In this document: piece after piece, positions 1 through 6,116 of the stretch
Position numbering within the stretch: position 1 is the first letter of the stretch
Layout: each line of letters begins with the position of its first letter
Source: Nitrospirales bacterium
GTDB lineage: Bacteria; Nitrospirota; Nitrospiria; Nitrospirales; UBA2166
Assembly: GCA_029261375.1 (NCBI GenBank)
Contig: JAJDBL010000072.1
Location: 1-7,074 of the forward strand
Direction: 5' to 3'
DNA: 7,074 nucleotides
The notes under the pieces: generated by a model
Told to the model about the DNA's origin: nothing
The model's input: the letters and a program-made list of their open reading frames with translations, nothing else
Database searches by the model: none
Made by a program: the position numbers and the translations under genes

Positions 1-448
1 GTTCGGGAAACGCGCGATCTCCAATTTCGAGGAGTTGCTCCTTATTGAGTTTGAGCGAGCGTTTGTCGTATACCGCCCACTCATATTCTTTTGTCATGCC
101 CAATGCGTCGACGGGGCAGGCTTCCACGCACAACCCGCAGAATACGCAGCGTGTCATGTCCATCGTATATTCCTTGGCGTAGCGCTTACTTGGCTCTCCT
201 GGGACTTCGGCGCTCACGACGGTGATCACACGCGACGGACATGCGGCTTCACACAAATCACAGCCAACACACTTTTCGACCCCGTTGCTGTAGCGAAGCA
301 GCGAGAGCATTCCGCGATAGCCATTGGGAAGGTTTCGCTTCTCGTGAGGATACTGGAGGGTCACCGATGGAGTAAACAGGTGCATGAATGTGGTTCTCAA
401 ACCGGTGAGAATCTCAGAGAACGTGATGGACTCGAGCAGCGCCTTCAT
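1..448 (-). CDS. nuoI: NADH-quinone oxidoreductase subunit I, NuoI (3' end outside window)
   Basis: NuoI carries the last two 4Fe-4S clusters (N6a, N6b) of the peripheral arm and passes electrons towards the N2 cluster and quinone. The first 149 residues are visible; the C-terminal tail is cut by the window edge. Two classic ferredoxin motifs are present: C60-C63-C66 with C70-Pro, and C101-C104-C107 with C111-Pro. The N-terminus is an amphipathic segment ([13 protein letters not shown]), followed by the conserved YPHEKRNLPNGYRG stretch typical of NuoI. The ATG at 448 shares one base with the nuoH stop (TGATG), and no strong ribosome binding site precedes it, so translation is probably coupled to nuoH. 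No in-frame disruption is seen. This frame is shorter than 170 codons here only because of the truncation. Identity is certain from motifs and position. Confidence 0.96.
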   Translation of the reverse strand, partial: MKALLESITFSEILTGLRTTFMHLFTPSVTLQYPHEKRNLPNGYRGMLSLLRYSNGVEKCVGCDLCEAACPSRVITVVSAEVPGEPSKRYAKEYTMDMTRCVFCGLCVEACPVDALGMTKEYEWAVYDKRSLKLNKEQLLEIGDRAFPE

Positions 449-1443
449 CACTTGACCATGTACGCGATGATAGCCGTAACCATAATATTCGCCAATGCGA
501 TTGGTAACATCACTTTCCACCCAAGACGCATCAACTGGTCATAGCGAAGCCGCGGCACCGTCGCCCGAATCCAAATGAAGAAGAACAAGAAGAAGTAGAC
601 CTTGAGCGTAAACCAAATGACAGGAGGGACGAAGTCTAGGAATGGAAACGGGGCATTGTATCCGCCCAGAAAAAGAACTGCCGCGATACACGAGACCAAG
701 ATCATATTGGCGTATTCCGCCATGAAGAAGAAAGAGAACCGCATCCCGCTGTACTCGGTAAAGAATCCAGCGACTAGTTCGCTTTCAGCTTCGGGAAGAT
801 CAAACGGAAGACGATTCGTCTCAGCCACTGCTGAAATGCTGTAAATAATAAAAGCGACAAATTGTGGAATAACGTACCAATGCCAGAAACCGCCGGCCTG
901 CGCTTCAGTAATTTTCACAAGACTGAGAGATCCTGAGAGCAGTAGAACTCCCACGATTGACAGTCCAATGTTTAGCTCGTAACTGATGACTTGGGCGGCT
1001 GCACGGAGGCCCCCAAGAAGCGAATACTTGCTGTTGGATGCCCAACCCCCAAGAATAATCCCATAGGCGCCAATCGAGGTCACAGCAAGAATGTAGAGAA
1101 CGCCGACATTAATATCGCTGATGATCCATGGTTTCTCGCCAGCACCGAACGGCACTACGGCAAACCCGATCATCGCTGGCACAAAGGCTAGAATTGGTGC
1201 CAGGGTAAATATGATTTTATTTGCCCCGGCAGGAACGATATCTTCCTTAAAGAAGAGCTTGATCCCATCCGCTATCGGCTGCAGAAGCCCATATGGACCA
1301 ACTTCCATTGGTCCGAGCCTATCCTGCATAAACCCAAGGATCTTCCGCTCCGCATAGGTTAAATACGCGACGTGCAGGAGAATGATTGCCATGACGACCG
1401 CAATCTGGAAGATGATGATCCCTACTGTAATCAATGTTTCCAT
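448..1443 (-). CDS. nuoH: NADH-quinone oxidoreductase subunit H, NuoH
   Basis: NuoH (ND1 homologue) is the integral membrane subunit that joins the peripheral and membrane arms and closes the quinone chamber. The 331 residues are the usual family length and strongly hydrophobic, with about eight membrane segments. Family signatures are intact: [15 protein letters not shown] at 31-45, the following [16 protein letters not shown] at 48-63, [13 protein letters not shown] at 132-144, [11 protein letters not shown] at 146-156, and [20 protein letters not shown] at 207-226 followed by EYSGM. The C-terminal loop [15 protein letters not shown] (291-305) is also typical. The charged residues of the quinone-proton path (for example E156, E208, D215, E218 and E220) are kept. 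The ATG at 1443 lies 3 nt after the nuoG stop, with a GAGG ribosome binding site 8 nt upstream inside the end of nuoG. Nothing is unusual. Confidence 0.98.
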   Translation of the reverse strand: METLITVGIIIFQIAVVMAIILLHVAYLTYAERKILGFMQDRLGPMEVGPYGLLQPIADGIKLFFKEDIVPAGANKIIFTLAPILAFVPAMIGFAVVPFGAGEKPWIISDINVGVLYILAVTSIGAYGIILGGWASNSKYSLLGGLRAAAQVISYELNIGLSIVGVLLLSGSLSLVKITEAQAGGFWHWYVIPQFVAFIIYSISAVAETNRLPFDLPEAESELVAGFFTEYSGMRFSFFFMAEYANMILVSCIAAVLFLGGYNAPFPFLDFVPPVIWFTLKVYFFLFFFIWIRATVPRLRYDQLMRLGWKVMLPIALANIMVTAIIAYMVK

Positions 1444-1446
1444 TGC

Positions 1447-4110
1447 CTACGCCTCAGAAGTCACGGGAGTAATAGACACTCGAGCCGAATGAGAATACGG
1501 AACGCCTGTTATTGGATCCGTCGTCATCGATAGTAGTGATCCGATACGTGCACCGAAATGTTCTGGAAAAAAGACCGTGCCTGGAGGACGCCGTTCATTG
1601 AATTTCACTGGAATCACGGCCTCGCCGTGATCAGATACAATCTTTACTGAGCCGCCATCCTCAACGCCGTATTTGGCCCCGTCCTCGGGGTGTATGATCA
1701 GCGCCCCGTCGGCTTGGATAGCATTCAGCCCCTTCGCAAAGGTCGACATTCTACCCGAATGGAAAAGGCTTTGGCCAACCGTCAGAATCAGCGGCCTGGC
1801 GTCGTTCATCTGGGGTTTCGTCACCGCGTACCGTCGATTCAGGTCAGGATTCGATGTTTCGCCTGCGATATACTGATCGAGAACCTCCCGATCAACGGTC
1901 GCGGTCTTTTGCCTCGGCGATCGCACGCGTCTGACTTCGTCCTGTACGTCCTTCACCGATTCGTACGCCATCGGGACGTTCATAAAGTTCGAGAGGTGCG
2001 TGAGAATTTCCCAATCTGCCTGACTCTCTCCTATCGGATCTAAGGCGCGACGGACTTTTTGCACGACACCCTCAGAATTGGTGAACGTGCCATCCTTCTC
2101 CGCATAACTACATGCGGGAAACACAATATCAGCGGCTTTCGCGGTTTCGGTCATAAACAGCTCGTGGCATATGAGCAGATCCAGCTTCGCGAGTGCGTCT
2201 TTGACCTGGGCTGACGGCGGGAGGCTCTCGATCGGATTCTCTCCGAGAACGACCATCGCTTTCACACGCCCATCCCAAGCCGCATCAATCATCTCAGGAA
2301 GCCTTAGTCCAGGACCGGCGGGACATTCAGCACCCCACAGGTCTTGAATGATTTGTTTCGCCGTGTCACCGGTTCGTTCGGAGGGCCCGGGAAGATATTC
2401 CGGAACCGCGCCCATTTCCAACGCGCCCTGCTCATTATTCTCTTCAGTAAGAACACCTAACCCAGACCCTTGTTGTTCGAGCTTTCCGGTCAGAAGGAGA
2501 AGATCTAACACGTTCAGTATGGTTTCAAATGCGCCTGGCGATCGGAGAACTCCCTGCCCCACAAGGAAAACCGCACTCGGAGCTTCAACGAGGGCTTTCG
2601 CCGCTGCCTTAATCTGATCACCCATGACCCAGGAAGCTTGCTCGCAGTCGCGCACCGAAACTGAGCTCGTCGCCTGTTTTAATCGTTCGACATATTGAGG
2701 ATAGCGGGTCTGAGTATCTTCGTGAACCAAGCCATTGTCGAGAACCACCTTGACCATCCCCTGGACGACAGTGCCAAATGCAAGCGGGTTGGTCTGCAGA
2801 TGCAGGGTGGCAAGGTTGGTAATATTACTAATCGTTTGAATGACTGGGACTGTCGACTCGATGGTAATCAACTGCGCCCCACCCTTCTTCACCGCTTCCT
2901 TGACCTTTAGTCCAACGATGGGATTCGTTTCGGTAATGTTTGTTCCGAGCAGCATAATCGTATGCGCTTGGACAATATCCTCGTAGGCAATTGTCCAACG
3001 GTTTGTCCCCTGGACAGTCTGCATCGCCATCGCAGCGTTGATATGCCCATAGCGAATAGAAGAATCAATCTGATTGGTTCCAATCGACAGACGCATGAAT
3101 TTCTGGAATACGTACAAATCTTCATTGGTCAGGCGAGCTGACGCCAAACCAGCAATGGCATCAGGACCATGTTCCGCTTTGATGTTTGTCAGACGTTCGG
3201 CAGCATACTCCAACGCCTCTTCCCAGGTGACCTGGACATGGACCCCATCACGTTTAATCATCGGATGGGTCAGTCGCTCATCATGGTTGGCGAACCCAAA
3301 TCCAAAATACCCACGAGCACACAGATCGCCATTGTTTCTGCCGGTGCCGAAGAACGATTGGACTTCAATGATGGTATTGGATGCAGATTGTTGGTCGCGA
3401 GTCTGAAATGTCAACTGACACCCATCACCGCAATAGCCACACGTCGTGTCTGTGCGCTTCAACATCCAGGGACGATAATCAAACATGGACACCCGGTTGG
3501 TGAACGCCCCCACCGGACAAATCTGAACACATCCTCCACAGAACTCACAATCGAGTTGATGCTCGCCAAAATGTTTGATTTCCGTCGACGACCCTCGCCC
3601 CGTTGGAGCCAAGGCTTGGGCATCAATCACGTCGTCGCAGTACCGCACACAGCGCATGCACGACACGCAACGATTCATCTGTTTCTCGATTACGGGACTG
3701 AAATACTGCTTCTCAAAGGTCCGCTTCACGTCTTCAAAACGACTGACCGTTGGGGTGTATCGATGCGAATAGTCCTGCAAATCACAGCGACCACCTTGAT
3801 CACACACCGGGCAGTCAAGCGGATGGTTGGCGAGAATAAATTCAAGTACAGATTTGTGCGACTCGGTGACGCGCTCGGTGTCGGTATGGACGACCATACC
3901 GTCGGTGACGGAAATACTGCAGGAGGCCTGAAGCTTTGGATTTTTCTCAATCTCCACATGGCACATCCGGCAGTTGGCATCGTATCCAAGCTTCGGGTGG
4001 TAGCAAAAATGGGGAATATCGATACCGAGTTCTCGGGCCGCTTCAATAACAAGCGTCCCCTCCTCGACTTCAACTTCTTGGCTATCGATGGTGAGTTTTA
4101 CGTTTCCCAT
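1447..4110 (-). CDS. nuoG: NADH-quinone oxidoreductase subunit G, NuoG (large Fe-S subunit with formate-dehydrogenase-like domain)
   Basis: NuoG is the largest peripheral-arm subunit and conducts electrons from NuoF to NuoI. It has 887 residues, similar to E. coli NuoG. A 2Fe-2S ferredoxin domain at about 1-78 has ligands C36, C47, C50 and C64 (N1b). H96, C100, C103 and C109 follow (N5, with its His ligand). Next come two full motifs, C148-C151-C154-C158 and C188-C191-C194-C198-Pro; canonical NuoG has only one cluster (N4) here. C224, C227, C231 and C264 match cluster N7. A molybdopterin-oxidoreductase-type domain spans about 278-720, a variable linker about 725-768, and a C-terminal dinucleotide-binding-type domain about 770-885. 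At the formate dehydrogenase Cys/Sec position there is G355, next to a kept H356, and the catalytic Arg position appears to be T555. A formate dehydrogenase alpha subunit was considered, but the nuo context and lost residues argue for NuoG. The ATG at 4110 lies 7 nt after nuoF, with no clear ribosome binding site. Confidence 0.96.
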   Translation of the reverse strand: MGNVKLTIDSQEVEVEEGTLVIEAARELGIDIPHFCYHPKLGYDANCRMCHVEIEKNPKLQASCSISVTDGMVVHTDTERVTESHKSVLEFILANHPLDCPVCDQGGRCDLQDYSHRYTPTVSRFEDVKRTFEKQYFSPVIEKQMNRCVSCMRCVRYCDDVIDAQALAPTGRGSSTEIKHFGEHQLDCEFCGGCVQICPVGAFTNRVSMFDYRPWMLKRTDTTCGYCGDGCQLTFQTRDQQSASNTIIEVQSFFGTGRNNGDLCARGYFGFGFANHDERLTHPMIKRDGVHVQVTWEEALEYAAERLTNIKAEHGPDAIAGLASARLTNEDLYVFQKFMRLSIGTNQIDSSIRYGHINAAMAMQTVQGTNRWTIAYEDIVQAHTIMLLGTNITETNPIVGLKVKEAVKKGGAQLITIESTVPVIQTISNITNLATLHLQTNPLAFGTVVQGMVKVVLDNGLVHEDTQTRYPQYVERLKQATSSVSVRDCEQASWVMGDQIKAAAKALVEAPSAVFLVGQGVLRSPGAFETILNVLDLLLLTGKLEQQGSGLGVLTEENNEQGALEMGAVPEYLPGPSERTGDTAKQIIQDLWGAECPAGPGLRLPEMIDAAWDGRVKAMVVLGENPIESLPPSAQVKDALAKLDLLICHELFMTETAKAADIVFPACSYAEKDGTFTNSEGVVQKVRRALDPIGESQADWEILTHLSNFMNVPMAYESVKDVQDEVRRVRSPRQKTATVDREVLDQYIAGETSNPDLNRRYAVTKPQMNDARPLILTVGQSLFHSGRMSTFAKGLNAIQADGALIIHPEDGAKYGVEDGGSVKIVSDHGEAVIPVKFNERRPPGTVFFPEHFGARIGSLLSMTTDPITGVPYSHSARVSITPVTSEA
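1452..1455 (-). promoter_or_regulatory. Ribosome binding site of nuoH
   Basis: GAGG, within the last two sense codons of nuoG, lies 8 nt before the nuoH ATG at 1443. Its position suggests that nuoH is translated by ribosomes finishing nuoG. Confidence 0.6.
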
Positions 4111-4117
4111 ATCTACA

Positions 4118-5440
4118 TCAATGCTGGTGCGAGGTTCCCGTACCTACTAATTCCGAGGGTTTACCTCGAAAAGGACAGCATCCTTCTTGAATGTGTGCTT
4201 CGTACTCATGTCGAAAATGCTTGAGGGTACTGGTGATCGGCGCAACCTCAGCATCGCCGAACGCGCAGACCGTTTGTCCTGCAATATTTCCACACAGCCT
4301 GAGCAAGAGGTCAAGATCCTCATGTCTCCCCTGGCCAGCTTCCATGCGATGCATAATCTGCAAGAGCCACATACTGCCTTCACGGCACGGCGTACACTTC
4401 CCGCACGACTCGTGATGGAAAAACTCCAGCAGCCGCTCCGCAGCCCACACCATACAGGTATCCTCGTTCATAAAGGTGATTGCACCTGATCCCAACATCG
4501 ATCCCGCTTCGGCAATCCCTTCAAAATCTAGTTTGACGTCGAGATGCTCTGGAGTGAGAAACGCGGCAGACGCCCCGCCAGGAATAATGGCCTTGAGCTT
4601 TTTCCCATCGCGCATCCCTCCGCCGTAGTCTTCAAGCATTTCACGCATCGTGATACCCATTGGAACTTCATAGTTGCCAGGGCGAGAGATGTGACCACTC
4701 AACGAAAAGACCCTTGTACCGGGACTCTTTGGCGGCGACCCAATTGACATGAACCACTCGGGCCCTCGATTCACAATGTGTGGAATATTCGCCAACGTCT
4801 CGACGTTGTTGATGACCGTCGGCTTTCCATAGAGCCCGAAGATCGCGGGAAACGGCGGTTTAGAACGAGGCTTTCCGCGCTTACCCTCAAGCGACTCAAG
4901 AAGCGCTGTTTCTTCCCCGCAGATATACGCTCCGGCTCCCCGGTGGACATACACATCGAGATCGGTACCGGAACCCAAGATATTGGTGCCCAGATACCCA
5001 GCCTTATACGCCTCAGCAAGGGCCCGATTGAGAATCTTGGCGCCAAGAATGAACTCACCGCGAATATAAATGTAGCTTGTTTTTGCCCCGACGGCATAAG
5101 ATGCAAGAATGATGCCCTCGATCATCTGATGAGGGTCACGCTCCATAAGCTGGCGATCCTTAAACGTCCCTGGTTCACTTTCATCTGCGTTGCAACATAG
5201 GTACTTTGGTCCCGGGTGGTCCTTGGGAATGAATCCCCACTTGACTCCGGTGGGAAAGCCAGCTCCTCCCCGCCCGCGTAGTCCAGAGCGTTTGACGACA
5301 TCGATCAGGTCATCAGGCTTCATCTTCCCGAGCACAGTGCGGATCGCTTGATAACCACCAGCCTTTTCATACTCCTTTAACAAGCCGGTATAGCCACGCT
5401 TATCCATATTCTTGAGAAGGACTTTCTTGAACGCCGCCAT
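4118..5440 (-). CDS. nuoF: NADH-quinone oxidoreductase subunit F, NuoF (NADH- and FMN-binding)
   Basis: NuoF oxidises NADH through FMN and passes electrons to its 4Fe-4S cluster N3. Counting from the ATG at 5440 it has 440 residues, normal for bacterial NuoF, without the extra thioredoxin-like or ferredoxin domains of HydB-type relatives. Motifs include the glycine-rich FMN/NADH loop GLRGRGGAGFPTG (53-65), CNADESEPGTFKDR (83-96), GAGAYICGEETALLES (168-183) and ESCGKCTPCREG (344-355). The N3 ligands are C346, C349, C352 and C392. The frame is open to a GTG at 5467, which would give 449 residues. The ATG is preferred because it overlaps the nuoE stop by one base (TAATG), has an AGAGGTGA ribosome binding site 7 nt upstream, and begins with a typical NuoF N-terminus; the extra nine residues would lie wholly inside nuoE. 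The gene ends 7 nt before nuoG. Confidence 0.97.
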   Translation of the reverse strand: MAAFKKVLLKNMDKRGYTGLLKEYEKAGGYQAIRTVLGKMKPDDLIDVVKRSGLRGRGGAGFPTGVKWGFIPKDHPGPKYLCCNADESEPGTFKDRQLMERDPHQMIEGIILASYAVGAKTSYIYIRGEFILGAKILNRALAEAYKAGYLGTNILGSGTDLDVYVHRGAGAYICGEETALLESLEGKRGKPRSKPPFPAIFGLYGKPTVINNVETLANIPHIVNRGPEWFMSIGSPPKSPGTRVFSLSGHISRPGNYEVPMGITMREMLEDYGGGMRDGKKLKAIIPGGASAAFLTPEHLDVKLDFEGIAEAGSMLGSGAITFMNEDTCMVWAAERLLEFFHHESCGKCTPCREGSMWLLQIMHRMEAGQGRHEDLDLLLRLCGNIAGQTVCAFGDAEVAPITSTLKHFRHEYEAHIQEGCCPFRGKPSELVGTGTSHQH

Positions 5441-5967
5441 TAGGTCGTCACCTCTGGGTCTGGCCACCGAAAGGGTCCAGTTGCAAGCTCACACTCTCCG
5501 GTGGATCGAAGGTCTGCAATCACCGTCCGAAACCGCTCAAGCGTGAGCCGCTCAAAGTAATCATCATTCATTTGCATCATCGGCCCGGTTCCACATGACG
5601 CGAGACACTCAACCGCGCTCAGCGTAAACATTCCATCTTCAGTGGTTTCGCCCGGCGTGATGCCTAACTCTTGATCAACCCACTGAATTAACGTATCCGA
5701 ACCCACCAACGCGCACATCAATGATTTGCACACTTGAAGATGGAATTTTCCGATCGGTTTGAGGTTTAACATCGTGTAAAACGTCGCGACCTCATAGACC
5801 TTTGGAGGGGTGAGATCCAGTAATTTTGCGATCTCACACATGTGTTCCTCAGACACCCACCCTTCTTCCTCTTGAGCAAGGTTGAGTAAGGGGAGCATCG
5901 CCGACGCCTTGATGGGATAGCGCTTTAGAATTTCTGGAATCTTTTTTTTCGCTTCAGCAGAAAACAT
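5440..5967 (-). CDS. nuoE: NADH-quinone oxidoreductase subunit E, NuoE (2Fe-2S)
   Basis: NuoE is the thioredoxin-fold subunit that pairs with NuoF and holds the off-path 2Fe-2S cluster N1a. Its 175 residues are close to the E. coli length. The N-terminal helical part includes RYPIKASAMLPLLNLAQEEEGWVS (start near residue 16) and PPKVYEVATFYTML (54-67), both typical of the family. The cluster ligands are C80 and C85 (spaced CxxxxC) and C121 and C125 in ECLASCGTGPMMQMND. The ATG at 5967 is the only reasonable start: no other in-frame start codon lies between it and an upstream TGA at 5997-5995. No Shine-Dalgarno-like sequence is visible upstream, unlike nuoF and nuoH. Codons 7-9 form an eight-A run. 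The gene follows a 149-nt gap after nuoD, so it may have its own signal, and its stop overlaps the nuoF start. Confidence 0.97.
   Translation of the reverse strand: MFSAEAKKKIPEILKRYPIKASAMLPLLNLAQEEEGWVSEEHMCEIAKLLDLTPPKVYEVATFYTMLNLKPIGKFHLQVCKSLMCALVGSDTLIQWVDQELGITPGETTEDGMFTLSAVECLASCGTGPMMQMNDDYFERLTLERFRTVIADLRSTGECELATGPFRWPDPEVTT
5448..5455 (-). promoter_or_regulatory. Ribosome binding site of nuoF
   Basis: AGAGGTGA, read in the nuo direction, matches seven of eight bases of the Shine-Dalgarno sequence GGAGGTGA. It ends 7 nt before the ATG at 5440. It lies inside the last codons of nuoE and decides the nuoF start against the upstream GTG at 5467. Confidence 0.8.
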
Positions 5968-6116
5968 ACGATAAGAATACCGGCTTACGGATGTTCAGAT
6001 TTCGTGTCAAGGGAAGGGGTGAGGAGCGCAGAACCGGAATGTATAGATACATACATGAGGATTCGAGCACCACAACAACACCGCCGTGGCATGAAAGGTG
6101 GACAACGGCGAATCAT
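5968..6116 (-). other. nuoD-nuoE intergenic gap, 149 nt
   Basis: This is the only sizeable gap between genes in the window. Read in the nuo direction, it contains an open frame of 43 codons that begins directly after the nuoD stop (6116-5985). It also has an AT-rich inverted repeat, ATGTAT-AG-ATACAT, at 6039-6052. A TTGACA hexamer sits at 6010-6005, with only a poor -10 match (TAAGCC) at 17 nt spacing. A 6-bp inverted repeat (6082-6087 with 6105-6110) could form a weak hairpin with a 17-nt loop, but no T-run follows. Any of these could mark an internal promoter, a processing site or a decayed or tiny gene. The sequence alone does not decide. Confidence 0.6.
6039..6052. repeat. Short AT-rich inverted repeat in the nuoD-nuoE gap
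   Basis: ATGTAT and ATACAT form a perfect 6-bp inverted repeat with a 2-nt spacer. It could be a dimeric regulator's half-sites or chance; the loop is too short for a stable RNA hairpin. It lies about 70-85 nt upstream of the nuoE start. No known operator is recognised. Confidence 0.3.

Noticed and set aside
35..544. 169-codon plus-strand frame opposite nuoI and the end of nuoH
   Set aside because: The minus strand encodes NuoI with both 4Fe-4S motifs; the plus-strand frame is a shadow.
1447..4110. Reading this gene as a NAD-dependent formate dehydrogenase or hydrogenase subunit rather than nuoG
   Set aside because: It sits between nuoF and nuoH in a standard nuo order, it has the C224/C227/C231/C264 cluster and NuoG length, and the formate dehydrogenase catalytic Cys/Sec and Arg positions are replaced. 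It also lacks the hydrogenase H-cluster domain.
3169..4224. 351-codon open frame on the plus strand, opposite nuoG and the end of nuoF
   Set aside because: It lies wholly antisense to genes with every expected cofactor motif, its translation resembles no family I recognise, and it has no context as a gene. Long antisense frames are common in such sequence.
5982..6010. Firm sigma70 promoter in front of nuoE
   Set aside because: The -35 hexamer TTGACA is perfect, but the best-spaced -10 (TAAGCC) is poor. It is reported only as a lead within the gap finding.
6082..6110. Terminator after nuoD
   Set aside because: The stem is only 6 bp with a 17-nt loop and no T-run follows, so it does not look like an intrinsic terminator.
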